From Opitutales bacterium (GTDB lineage: Bacteria; Verrucomicrobiota; Verrucomicrobiia; Opitutales; Oceanipulchritudinaceae): 27,516 nucleotides of DNA. This document shows, piece by piece, positions 7,357 to 15,291 of this stretch. The stretch spans positions 1-27,516 of the forward strand of contig SKLD01000222.1 in NCBI GenBank assembly GCA_007123395.1, written 5' to 3'. The stretch's first letter is position 1; the number at the start of each line of letters is the position of its first letter. The notes under the pieces are model-generated. The model worked only from the letters and a program-made list of their open reading frames with translations, did no database searches and had not been told where the DNA came from. Made by a program: the position numbers and the translations under genes.

Positions 7357-8510
7357 GCGGTGTGGTCCATATCCTGAAACACTGGCCATGCGGGGGCGGG
7401 ATGGAGGCTGTAGCCCGCCGCCACTTGGAGCGCGGGGAGGCGCTTTACGCGTTTGGCGGCAAGGGTATGTTTCTTTGTGGTTACATTGAGGAGGGCGAAA
7501 ATCCTCCCGGTTCGGTCCATATCGGCCGTGCCGCGCCGGACCGCCGGGTCGCTGGCGTCGCGCGGGAGGCATGCGCGACATGGAGCGGCGAGCAATGGCG
7601 CACCGGTGTTTTCTATAACGGCTACGGGCTCGGCTGGGGCGTGACACCGGACGCGGAGGCGCGGCGGGTCCTCTACCTGCACTCCGATTATCCCGGCTTT
7701 AACCGCTGGGTGCGGGCGCTCGCGCCGCATGTGGATGGTGTCCTGTGCTGCAACGCGGCATTGCGCGAAAAGGTGCTCCGCGCGGTCGACAGGCTCGGGG
7801 CCGGGCGCGTCTTTGTCCTGCCGCTGCCGGTGGACTTTGCGGAAGAGCCTCCGATAGAGCCGCCGCCTTCCGGCGGGCCGGTTGTCATCGGCTATTCCGG
7901 GCGGGTGCAGGTTGCGCAAAAGCGGCTCGACCGACTGGAGCCGTTTCTCGCTGCGCTCGGGGACGCCGGGGTGGATTTCCGCTTCGAGATTCTCGGGGAC
8001 GGCGACGCGTTGCCGGATTTGCGCCGCCACTTTGCCGACGACCCGCGTGTCATTTTCCACGGCCATTGTTCCGGGGGGGATTACCGCGCCATCCTCCTTA
8101 ACTGGAAGTATCTGTTCTTCTGCAGCGACTACGAGGGCTTGCCGGTGTCGCTCCTCGAGGGCGTCGCGGCGGGTGCGGTGCCGGTGTATCCCGATTTCCA
8201 CGGAGGCGCGGACTGGTCGGCGCGGCTGGACCCCGCTTTATTGTACCCGGTTGGTGACATGCGCGCGGCGGCGGAGGTCGTGCGCCGGGTGGAAACAACT
8301 TGGGGACCAGCGCCGTGGGCGCTCTTCCGCAAGCGGGCGCGGGCGCTCCTCGCTGAGCACACGCGAAACAACTACTTTGCTTCGTTTGATGCGGCCATGG
8401 AAGCCGTTGCGGCGCTTCCGCCCCGCCCCCGCCGCCGGCCCTCGCCGTGGCTGCGGTTCACTTCGCTCTGGCTCGCCCACCGTTTCGAAGCCCGCCGCCG
8501 CGGGGCGTGA
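7353..8510 (+). CDS. Glycosyltransferase family 4-like (GT-B)
   Basis: A 385-residue GT-B fold transferase. The C-terminal donor-binding domain starts at VVIGYSGRVQVAQKRLD (177-193), where the Gly-rich strand and the R...K residues contact the donor phosphates. It continues with FEILGDGD, VIFHG, and the E-x7-E signature in EGLPVSLLEG at 261-270. The N-terminal acceptor domain (GVVHILKHWPCGGGMEAVA) has the usual glycine-rich loop. No signal peptide or membrane segment is seen. The ATG at 7353 overlaps the stop of the preceding transferase by four bases (ATGA), a translational-coupling arrangement; an upstream in-frame start at 7326 would only add residues from inside that gene. It probably adds a sugar to a surface polysaccharide or glycolipid. 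The acceptor is unknown. Confidence 0.87.
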   Translation: MSGVVHILKHWPCGGGMEAVARRHLERGEALYAFGGKGMFLCGYIEEGENPPGSVHIGRAAPDRRVAGVAREACATWSGEQWRTGVFYNGYGLGWGVTPDAEARRVLYLHSDYPGFNRWVRALAPHVDGVLCCNAALREKVLRAVDRLGAGRVFVLPLPVDFAEEPPIEPPPSGGPVVIGYSGRVQVAQKRLDRLEPFLAALGDAGVDFRFEILGDGDALPDLRRHFADDPRVIFHGHCSGGDYRAILLNWKYLFFCSDYEGLPVSLLEGVAAGAVPVYPDFHGGADWSARLDPALLYPVGDMRAAAEVVRRVETTWGPAPWALFRKRARALLAEHTRNNYFASFDAAMEAVAALPPRPRRRPSPWLRFTSLWLAHRFEARRRGA

Positions 8511-8574
8511 CCGCCGTTCCAGGTGGCAGGGGTGCGTTCTTGCCGCTCTTTTGCTGAACCTCCCGCCGCCCGCG

Positions 8575-9095
8575 GGAGCGTGCCGTCCTCGTTTACCTGC
8601 ACGAACCGCATGCCGTCGCGGTCGATATCGAGGTTCATGGAGATGCGTTTGCCGTCGGGAAGCCATGTGGCGTGGTGCCCATCCTCCGCCCATTGCTCCG
8701 GCCTCACCGCGCAATGCATAGTCCCGCCGTCGAAGCCCGAGCGTGATCCATGTGAAGCGGACCGAGCGGTGGTCCAACCGGAACAGATCCCAGCGTGCTT
8801 CCTCGGTAGCCGGGAACCAATAAAGACTTACACCATGAGGCGGTCCCTTTGCGGATTGAATTGGCTGTGAAACCCGTAAATTTCCCATGATTCCGGGTCT
8901 TCGACGCCGACCAGCGGCTTCGCCCCGCGCAGGAGGCCGGCAATGGCCGCCAGTCATCCACGTCCACGTCGTTGAAGAAAAGCTCGTGGTCAGAAACGCC
9001 CCAGTTGATGTTCGCCCCTATCTGAGGCTCCCAGCCGCGCGTCTCGGCGACGATCCGGTCTTCAAGGTCGTCTACCGCAACCCGCTGTCCCTTGG
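8575..9095 (-). pseudogene. Frameshifted beta-propeller (TolB/oligogalacturonate-lyase-like) gene remnant
   Basis: No single frame is open, but protein-like segments follow one another in order across three minus-strand frames. From about 9090 one frame reads ETRGWEPQIGANINWG and SDHELFFNDVDVDDWRP. A second frame then reads EDPESWEIYGFHSQFNPQRD and ends RLMV-stop at about 8835. A frame change gives WFPATEEARWDLFRLD and HRSVRFTWI. A last frame gives QWAEDGHHATWLPDGKRI and SMNLDIDRDGMRFVQVNEDG. The final segments look like beta-propeller blades (H-x-x-W-x-PDG-K-x-I). At least three frame changes and one stop show the gene is dead. It is truncated where it meets the GT4 gene. The exact family is uncertain; a carbohydrate-related propeller is the best guess. 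Confidence 0.7.
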
Positions 9096-9115
9096 CCGGG
9101 CACCGGCGCCGTAGG

Positions 9116-9817
9116 TCAAGCCCCCATGAGACCGAGGGCCTCGCGGGCGGCGGCTTCCTCGGCTTCCTTTTTCGAGGCACCGCGGCCGGTTCCGCGAATC
9201 TCGCCGTTGACGCGGACGCTCACGGTGAAGGCTTTGCGGTGATCGGGGCCGGATTCGTCGGTCACTTCGTAGCGGATGGCGTCGTTGCCGAACTCGGGCT
9301 GGATGAGTTCCTGCAGGCGACCTTTCGGGTTGTGGTCCGATGCGGTGGCGGCGAGATGGGTACCGATGTCGCCGTACCAGCGCAGGACGGCGTCCCGGGC
9401 GGCGGGATAGCCGCCGTCGAGATAGACGGCACCGATGACGGCTTCGAGAGCGTCTTCGAGGATGGATTGGCGGTTGCGTCCGTCGTTGGCCGTCTCGGCA
9501 TCGCTCAGACGCAGGTGGGCGGGCAGGGTGACGGCGCGCGCCACTTCGGCGAGGCGGTCGCCGCGGGCGAGCGCGGCGCGGTGGCGGGTAAGGGTGCCCT
9601 CACGTTCCTCCGGGTAGGTCTCCCAAAGATGCTCGGCGAGAATGAGGCCGAGGACGGCGTCGCCCAGAAACTCGAGCCGCTGGTTGTGGCCGTCGGCATC
9701 CGGGCACTGCTGGAGGTAGGAGGGGTGGGTAAGGGCGCGGCGGAAGAGAGCGGCGTCCTTGAACCGGTAGCCGATGCACTCTTGCAGCGCGTCCAACCCG
9801 TCCGGCGAGCCACTCAT
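9116..9817 (-). CDS. rnc: Ribonuclease III
   Basis: A 233-residue double-strand-specific endoribonuclease for rRNA precursors and structured mRNAs. The catalytic domain carries the signature HNQRLEFLGDAVL (44-56), with the metal-binding Glu49 and Asp53, and the second acidic helix SILEDALEAVIGAVYLDGGY (118-137). A double-stranded-RNA-binding domain runs from about 165 (NPKGRLQELIQ) to the end, including GPDHRKAFTV and the basic helix start ASKKEAEEAAA. The ATG at 9817 forms a TGATG junction with the parA stop, so translation is probably coupled. The frame is open further upstream to 9853, but that part is inside parA and not family-like. Length is normal. Confidence 0.95.
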   Translation of the reverse strand: MSGSPDGLDALQECIGYRFKDAALFRRALTHPSYLQQCPDADGHNQRLEFLGDAVLGLILAEHLWETYPEEREGTLTRHRAALARGDRLAEVARAVTLPAHLRLSDAETANDGRNRQSILEDALEAVIGAVYLDGGYPAARDAVLRWYGDIGTHLAATASDHNPKGRLQELIQPEFGNDAIRYEVTDESGPDHRKAFTVSVRVNGEIRGTGRGASKKEAEEAAAREALGLMGA

Positions 9818-10605
9818 CACTTCAATCGCTTGAGGTCGAAGCGCTTGCGGCACTCCTTAGCAAGGTCGCGGTAGGCCGCCGCTCCCGGGCTCATGGGATC
9901 GTATTCAAAGATCGTCTGCCCAAAGCTGGGGGCCTCGCCGAGGCGGATGGTGCGCGGCACGAGGCTCTTGAAAATCTTGTCCGGAAAGTGCTTCCGCACC
10001 TCGTCGACCACTTGGCGGCTGAGGTTGGTGCGGATATCGAACATGGTCATGAGGATGCCGCCGAGTTCCAGGTCGGGGTTGACGCCCGCATCGCGTAGCT
10101 CGCCGACTACGTCCATAATCTGCCCGAGCCCTTCGAGGGCGAGATATTCGCATTGCAGCGCGATGATGAGGTAATCGGCGGTCGCCAGAGCGTTCATGGA
10201 GAGCATTCCCAAGGACGGCGGGCAATCCACGATGACGATCCCGAAGTCATTGCCCTCGCGCAGGGGAGCGATGACGCCGCGAAGCTGCGTGAGATAGTCC
10301 TTGCGGCGGCTCAGCTCCGTCTCGAGGGCGGCGAGGTCGACTTCGGCGGGAATGACGGAAAGGAAGGGGCGCCCGCTGTCGAGAATGAGGTCGCCGACCT
10401 CGCCCTCGCCCGTAAGCGGCCCGTAAAGGCTGGCACCTTCGGACTTTTCAAAACCAAGCCCGCTCGTCGCATTGGCCTGCGGGTCGAGGTCGATGAGCAA
10501 CGTCGGGATCTTCAGGTCGGCGAGGGCGGCGGCGAGGTTGATGGCCGTGGTCGTCTTGCCGACCCCGCCTTTCTGGTTGGCGATGGTGATAACCTTGGCG
10601 GACAT
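9817..10605 (-). CDS. parA: Chromosome-partitioning ATPase ParA/Soj
   Basis: A 262-residue ParA/MinD-type ATPase that binds DNA non-specifically as an ATP dimer and is released by ParB. It shows the deviant Walker A KGGVGKTTT (12-20, with the signature lysine), Walker A' TLLIDLDPQANAT (35-47) and Walker B VIVDCPPSLG. It has no N-terminal helix-turn-helix, so it is the short chromosomal type. Unusually, no parB follows: the next gene, starting at the parA stop (TGATG), is rnc. A ParB is encoded at 25548-26624 on the other strand. It is probably the partner, as both proteins are of chromosomal type. Confidence 0.93.
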   Translation of the reverse strand: MSAKVITIANQKGGVGKTTTAINLAAALADLKIPTLLIDLDPQANATSGLGFEKSEGASLYGPLTGEGEVGDLILDSGRPFLSVIPAEVDLAALETELSRRKDYLTQLRGVIAPLREGNDFGIVIVDCPPSLGMLSMNALATADYLIIALQCEYLALEGLGQIMDVVGELRDAGVNPDLELGGILMTMFDIRTNLSRQVVDEVRKHFPDKIFKSLVPRTIRLGEAPSFGQTIFEYDPMSPGAAAYRDLAKECRKRFDLKRLK

Positions 10606-11483
10606 GCCCGCGAATCCTTCCCACGCGCGTCTCCGGAGTCTAGCCCGAAGTTTGCGGGCCTATCGAAGAAGTGCGGCACTGTCGTCGAGAAAGAGAGCCC
10701 GGCCAAGCGCGACATCAAGGAGGACGACACAATCAATCAAAACGCGCATCTTCGGACTCGGGTGAGGACTTCTTTTTCAAAACGCCAAACAACGGGTCTG
10801 TTCCTTGTGCGGGATTGCGCAAAACGGCACTGCCGGTCATCTCATCGAAGATCGATGGTACGGTCGGATACCTCGCCGCTGTTGTCTTTAAGCGGCTTTC
10901 AACGAACCCAGAAAACGTTGTCCGGCGCCTTTAGGCGAATCGCTTTGCGCATTCATGCAAGTCGGCATCGAGCGTAATGGTTGCCCTCTATTTTACTAGT
11001 ATGCACCGTCCGCCTTTTGATGTATACGGTCAAGTTTTGGCGTCGGGCAAGGGGCGGTATCCGATGCCGTGTGACCCACCAAACTTCGACAAGCCCCGAA
11101 GTGATAGTAAGCAGAGGTGTCTTTGTAATATGTTTTACGTTGCCTCACAAGCTCCGAAAGTTTATTTTTCTCAGAGAAAATTGAAAAGATGAATGGTTTA
11201 CAATCCCGCGTTGCTCCGAGCTTGTGCCAAAAGCAGACCGGCATGCGCTCACGCAATGATACATAGCATAAGTATAAAAAAGTGTCTTAAAAATATTCCC
11301 TCAAGCAGAACAGTCAATTTTGCTATATCTCTGAGCTATTGATTTAGGCGTCACCCGGAATTCTCCCGTGCGTTGTGTTGGCGTCTGCGGCGTTGGGTTG
11401 ACTTGGGGGGCGGGCGGGGTTCTGTTGGGCGGTTTCGATTCGTGAATTCGCGGACGGCTCCGCGTGCATGGGCGTGACATGGA
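10606..11483. other. Long intergenic region, no supported gene
   Basis: About 880 bases between the divergent parA and ketosynthase genes. The part next to parA is mixed in composition. From about 10980 to 11345 it is AT-rich compared with the flanks, with a small palindrome TTTTCTC-A-GAGAAAA near 11166-11180 and A/T runs near 11270-11300. Short open frames here give low-complexity or random-looking products. No tRNA, DnaA-box cluster or parS-like 16-mer was found by eye. It probably contains the promoters of both operons and may be the relic of a decayed gene. Confidence 0.45.
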
Positions 11484-12740
11484 ATGAGCAAGGAAACCGA
11501 GGCACAACGGATAGTGATTACCGGCTGCGGGCTGACATCGCCCCTCGGCGACGACTTGGCGACGATGCGCGCGGCGTTGCTGCGGGCCGAGGCGAGCATC
11601 GAAAACATTGAGATGCGGCACATGGGCACGGTGCACGCGGGGGTGTGTCATTTCGACGCGCGCCGCTGGCAGGGCCGCCGTGAGTTGCGCAACGGCACGC
11701 GGGCGGGCAGTGTGGCGATTTACTGCGCACGTGAGGCGGTGGCCGACAGCGGGATCGACTGGGACTCGGTGGAAAAGCCGCGGGTGGGCGTCTATCTCGG
11801 CATCACGGAGCACGGCAACGTGGAGACAGAGAACGAGATCCACAACATCTCGCAGTTCGACTACGACACGCGCTACTGGACGCACCACCACAACCCGCGC
11901 ACGGTGGCGAACAACCCGGCCGGCGAGGTGACGCTCAACATGGGTATCACGGGGCCGCACTACACGATCGGCGCGGCTTGCGCGGCGGGCAATGCGGGGA
12001 TCATCCAGGCGCTGTGGATGCTCCGCCTCGGCGAGGTGGATCTCGCGCTGGCGGGCGGGGTGAGCGAATCGATCCATACCTTCGGGATTTTCGCGGGCTT
12101 CAAGAGCCAGGGCGCGCTTGCCCGGCACGACGATCCGAACAAGGCGAGCCGGCCCTTCGACAAGGGGCGCAACGGCATTGTCGTGAGCGAGGGCGGGGCC
12201 GTCTACACCATGGAACGGCTCACCGACGCGCGGGCGCGAGGCGCGAAAATCTACGGCGAAGTCGTGGGCTACCACATCAATTCGGATGCCGTTGATGCCG
12301 TCCTCCCCAACGCGGAGCGGCAGACGCAGTGCATGGGCGCGGCGCTCGCCAAGGCCGGGCTCACGGCCGCAGATGTCGACATTGTGAACACCCACGCGAC
12401 CTCGACGCCGCAGGGCGACATCCAGGAGTGTAAGGCGGTTCGCGCGGTGTTTCCGGCGGAGAGCTGCCCCCGCACGCGGGTGAACAACACGAAGAGCTAC
12501 ATAGGCCATGCCATGGGGGCGGCCGGTGCTCTCGAGCTGGCGGGCAACCTCCCGTCTTTCGACGACGGGATCGTCCACCCCACGATCAACGTCGACGACC
12601 TCGACCCCGAGTGCGACACCGGCAATCTCGTCCTCAACGAGCCCGCCCGCGCGGACGACGGGGTGAGGATTATCCTCAACAATTCCTTCGGCATGCTGGG
12701 CATCAATTCCAGCCTCGTCGTGAAAAGGTTTGCAGACTGA
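11484..12740 (+). CDS. Beta-ketoacyl-ACP synthase, FabF-like (divergent)
   Basis: A 418-residue thiolase-fold condensing enzyme. The active-site cysteine is Cys166 in TIGAACAAGNAG. The catalytic histidines are His304 in NTHATSTPQGD and His342 in SYIGHAMGAAG, with Lys337 in NNTKS. The complete Cys-His-His set means it can decarboxylate malonyl-ACP and elongate, so it is not a chain-length factor. The C-terminal gating loop that reads GFGGTN in FabF reads GMLGIN here (residues 403-408), which removes the Phe gatekeeper. Insertions around FDYDTRYWTHHHNPRT also depart from housekeeping FabF. The next genes are an ACP 28 bases downstream and an FAD desaturase, so a dedicated acyl-chain pathway is more likely than general fatty-acid synthesis. 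The ATG at 11484 has only a weak ribosome-binding site. Confidence 0.88.
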   Translation: MSKETEAQRIVITGCGLTSPLGDDLATMRAALLRAEASIENIEMRHMGTVHAGVCHFDARRWQGRRELRNGTRAGSVAIYCAREAVADSGIDWDSVEKPRVGVYLGITEHGNVETENEIHNISQFDYDTRYWTHHHNPRTVANNPAGEVTLNMGITGPHYTIGAACAAGNAGIIQALWMLRLGEVDLALAGGVSESIHTFGIFAGFKSQGALARHDDPNKASRPFDKGRNGIVVSEGGAVYTMERLTDARARGAKIYGEVVGYHINSDAVDAVLPNAERQTQCMGAALAKAGLTAADVDIVNTHATSTPQGDIQECKAVRAVFPAESCPRTRVNNTKSYIGHAMGAAGALELAGNLPSFDDGIVHPTINVDDLDPECDTGNLVLNEPARADDGVRIILNNSFGMLGINSSLVVKRFAD

Positions 12741-12768
12741 CCCTGATTTCCTAAACAGCGGCAAGAAT

Positions 12769-13032
12769 ATGACTAAAGAAGAGTGCAAACAGGTGGTTCT
12801 CGAGATCATCGAGGAAATCGCCCCCGACGAAGACCTCGAGGGCCTGAGCCACGATGTCCGCCTGCGCGACCAGCTTGACCTCGATTCGATGGACTTCCTC
12901 GATATCGTCATGGAACTGCGGAAGAAGCACGGCATCGAGGTGCCCGAGGAGGATTACCCGAAGCTCGCGTCGCTCGACAGCTGCGCGGAGTACCTGACGC
13001 CCAAGTTCAACGCCGTCAAAGCGGGGGCGTAA
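12769..13032 (+). CDS. Acyl carrier protein
   Basis: An 87-residue acidic four-helix carrier protein. The phosphopantetheine attachment serine is Ser40 in DQLDLDSMDFLDIVMEL, matching the usual D-S-[ML]-D/E motif at the start of helix II. The ATG at 12769 gives the normal ACP length. An in-frame start at 12730 would add residues from the end of the ketosynthase gene and is less likely. Its place between a ketosynthase and a desaturase-like flavoprotein suggests it carries the chain for this trio and not for the general fatty-acid synthase. Confidence 0.9.
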   Translation: MTKEECKQVVLEIIEEIAPDEDLEGLSHDVRLRDQLDLDSMDFLDIVMELRKKHGIEVPEEDYPKLASLDSCAEYLTPKFNAVKAGA

Positions 13033-13065
13033 GCGGAGGCGGACCGGCTTCCGGCGGGGGTTCCG

Positions 13066-14499
13066 ATGGGCGGGCGCTCTTTGAAGCCCCATTACGACGC
13101 AATCGTCATCGGTTGCGGTATGGCGGGTCTCGCAGCCGGCATCCGCATGGCCATGTTCGACCGCACTGTCCTCGTTGTCGAGAGCCACAACGCGCCCGGC
13201 GGGTTGAACAGCTTCTACGCGCTGGAGGGCCGCAAATACGACGTCGGTTTACACGCCGTGACCAACTACGTCCCGCCCGGCGCGAAGGGAACGCCCCTTA
13301 TCAAGCTGCTCCGTCAACTGCGCCTCCGGAGGGAGGATCTCGACCTCTGCCCGCAGCGAGGCAGCCGCGTGGCCTTCCCCGGCGTCGACCTGCACTTTGA
13401 CAACGGCTTCGCGAGTCTCGGCGAGTCCGTCGCGTCGGCGTTTCCGGAGGAAATCGACGGCTTTCGCGCCCTGCGCGCGCATGTCGCGGCATGCGATCCC
13501 TTCGACGCCTCCGCGCCCGTCCTTTCCGCCCGCGAGGTCATGGGCCGCTTCCTGCGCTCGCCCCTGCTCACCGACATGCTCCTCTGCCCGGTCCTCTACT
13601 ACGGCAGCGCGCGGGAGAACGACATCGACTTCGACCAATTCGTCATCCTCTGGCGCTCTCTCTTCGAGGAAGGCTTCGCGCGTCCGCACGAAGGCGTGCG
13701 CGTGATCATCCGCGCCCTCCTCAAGCGCTTCCGCGAAGTCGGCGGCGAACGCAAAATGAAGTGCGGTGTGCGCCGCCTCCACAGCGAAGGCGCGCGCGTG
13801 ACCGCTGTCGAGCTGGAAGACGGGACCACCGTCACCGCCGACGCCGTCCTCTCCACCGCCGGAGCGCTGGAGACGGAAGCTCTCTGCGCCGCCCCCGATC
13901 CTGCCGCCCGTTCGCCCGCCCCCGAGTCCGGCCGCCGTCTCAGCTTCGTCGAGACCATCACCGTGCTCGACGCACCCCCCGCCGACCTCGGCGCGGAGGA
14001 GACGATCATCTTTTTCAACGACAGCGAGCGCTTCCACTACGAGCGCCCGGAAGCCTTGGTCGACCCGCGCAGCGGCGTCATCTGCTTCCCCAACAACTAC
14101 GACTACGGCGACCGCTCCCTCGACGAAGGCTTCTTCCGCGTCACCGCCCTCGCCGACTACGACCGCTGGGCCGCTCTCGGTTCGGACGCCTACCGGGCGG
14201 AAAAGGAGGCTTGGTATCCTCGCCTCCAGGAGTCTGCCCTGCGCTTCGTGCCGGGCCTCGGCATGGACACCGTGCGCGCGCATACGCGCGCCATCGACAT
14301 GTTCACCCCCTGCACCGTGAAACGCTTCACCCGCCACATCGAAGGGGCGGTCTACGGCTCACCGCGCAAACACCGCGACGGCACCACCCGCTTCGACAAC
14401 CTCTTCCTCGCCGGCACCGACCAAGGCTTCCTCGGCATCACCGGCGCCATGCTCAGCGGCATCAGCATGGCCAACCGCCACGTCCTCAGCCGGGGCTGA
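13066..14499 (+). CDS. FAD-dependent oxidoreductase, phytoene desaturase/CrtI-like
   Basis: A 477-residue flavoprotein of the amine oxidase/phytoene desaturase group. The FAD-binding Rossmann motif is YDAIVIGCGMAGLAAGIRM (10-28), followed by the acidic strand end VVES and the APGGLNSF loop (43-50) typical of CrtI and retinol saturase. The C-terminal FAD motif is DNLFLAGTDQGFLGITGA. There is no signal peptide; membrane association of the middle domain is possible, as in CrtI. It probably removes or adds hydrogens on a long hydrophobic chain. With a ketosynthase and ACP directly upstream (33-base gap, GGGGG ahead of the ATG at 13066), the substrate is more likely an acyl chain than a carotenoid; no carotenoid genes are nearby. 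Confidence 0.85.
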   Translation: MGGRSLKPHYDAIVIGCGMAGLAAGIRMAMFDRTVLVVESHNAPGGLNSFYALEGRKYDVGLHAVTNYVPPGAKGTPLIKLLRQLRLRREDLDLCPQRGSRVAFPGVDLHFDNGFASLGESVASAFPEEIDGFRALRAHVAACDPFDASAPVLSAREVMGRFLRSPLLTDMLLCPVLYYGSARENDIDFDQFVILWRSLFEEGFARPHEGVRVIIRALLKRFREVGGERKMKCGVRRLHSEGARVTAVELEDGTTVTADAVLSTAGALETEALCAAPDPAARSPAPESGRRLSFVETITVLDAPPADLGAEETIIFFNDSERFHYERPEALVDPRSGVICFPNNYDYGDRSLDEGFFRVTALADYDRWAALGSDAYRAEKEAWYPRLQESALRFVPGLGMDTVRAHTRAIDMFTPCTVKRFTRHIEGAVYGSPRKHRDGTTRFDNLFLAGTDQGFLGITGAMLSGISMANRHVLSRG

Positions 14500-14510
14500 G
14501 GGGGCGGGTG

Positions 14511-14556
14511 ATGCAGCGAATGGTCCGGATAACGGCAGGCCTCCGGAGCGCTGCAT
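14511..14556. terminator. Hairpin between convergent oxidoreductase and DUF3883 genes
   Basis: An outer stem ATGCAGCG (14511-14518) / CGCTGCAT (14549-14556) and an inner stem TCCGG (14524-14528) / CCGGA (14543-14547) form a hairpin that fills the 57-base gap between two converging genes. It is therefore placed to end both transcripts. No U tract follows on either strand, the same as for the hairpin after gpmI. Confidence 0.55.
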
Positions 14557-15291
14557 TCATATGTGCGTGGCCCATGTCACTTCGATAATTCTCCGTTCCC
14601 GCCGAACAAATGGAAATTCAGAATACGCCGGGTTACGGATCGTGACTGCCTCCGGTGATTCATCAAAGTTGCGGACAACGTAGAGGAAGTAATTCCGCTC
14701 AAGCTCAGCTGCCTTTCTGTATTCATTTTCGGTAAGCGAAACGGTCCCGTTCGCAGTGGACAGGCCTTTCACTTCCACGGCAAAGAACCCGTGGTTTCCG
14801 CTGAAGGTGAGTGCGAAATCAAAACCACATCCAGCCTGCGTGACATCCTTTGCCGAAGATCCCGTAAACTCCGGATGGCGGTTGAAGTTACTGAGAAAGT
14901 AGTTCTCCGCCGCTCGTCCAGTCAGAAGTCGCTTGGCATGTGCGGTGAAGTTATTATGACACTTGGAGTCGTCCGCCGCTGAGTCAAAATCACAACCCGT
15001 GAACCGGGCGATCAGGGACACAAGTTCGTCGACCTCGTGTGACTTGTAGGTCTCGTAGACTTTTTCGCAGTGCGGACGCAGGGGCCGACCGTGCCAACCG
15101 CGGCGCTTGTTCGGAAAGAGCGGGTCCAGTTCGTCCCGGTAATTCTTGATTGAGGCCGGCTTCACCCCGATAGCGAGGCCGAGGATATTGTAGGCTTCCT
15201 TGAAGGAAGCGAAGCCGAGCCGCTCCAATCCCGCCGTGTCGCAACGGGAGAGAAAGAGTCCGCACAGAATGGCTTTTTCGCGTTGTGTCAC
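14557..15291 (-). CDS. Stand-alone DUF3883 (PD-(D/E)XK-like) protein
   Basis: A 244-residue protein whose C-terminal half matches the DUF3883 pattern. GCGFDFALTF (154-163) supplies the Asp. FFAVEVKGL (169-177) supplies the Glu-x-Lys of a PD-(D/E)XK nuclease fold. SLTENEYRKAAEL then NYFLYVVRNF give the following helix and strand. DUF3883 usually occurs as a domain in restriction and DNA-repair or defence proteins, and here it stands alone. The N-terminal half (KEAYNILGLAIGVKPASIKN) may form a small DNA-binding helical unit with the sequence-recognition look of restriction proteins. The start is a GTG at 15291. Base composition is less GC-rich than the neighbours, which suggests acquisition. 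No methyltransferase or other defence partner is adjacent. Confidence 0.7.
   Translation of the reverse strand: MTQREKAILCGLFLSRCDTAGLERLGFASFKEAYNILGLAIGVKPASIKNYRDELDPLFPNKRRGWHGRPLRPHCEKVYETYKSHEVDELVSLIARFTGCDFDSAADDSKCHNNFTAHAKRLLTGRAAENYFLSNFNRHPEFTGSSAKDVTQAGCGFDFALTFSGNHGFFAVEVKGLSTANGTVSLTENEYRKAAELERNYFLYVVRNFDESPEAVTIRNPAYSEFPFVRRERRIIEVTWATHI

Noticed and set aside
10996..11256. 86-residue open frame on the minus strand in the parA-ketosynthase gap
   Set aside because: The sequence looks random, with no ribosome-binding site or recognisable family, and no support as a gene.
6455..11270. Shared 13-mer GCAATGATACATA in two AT-rich intergenic regions (about 6463 and 11255)
   Set aside because: A few shared 13-mers are expected by chance in 27 kb; the surrounding bases do not match, so no repeat family is supported.
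12751..13188. 145-residue minus-strand frame antisense to the ACP gene
   Set aside because: It is a shadow of the ACP and oxidoreductase genes, whose motifs are unambiguous on the plus strand.
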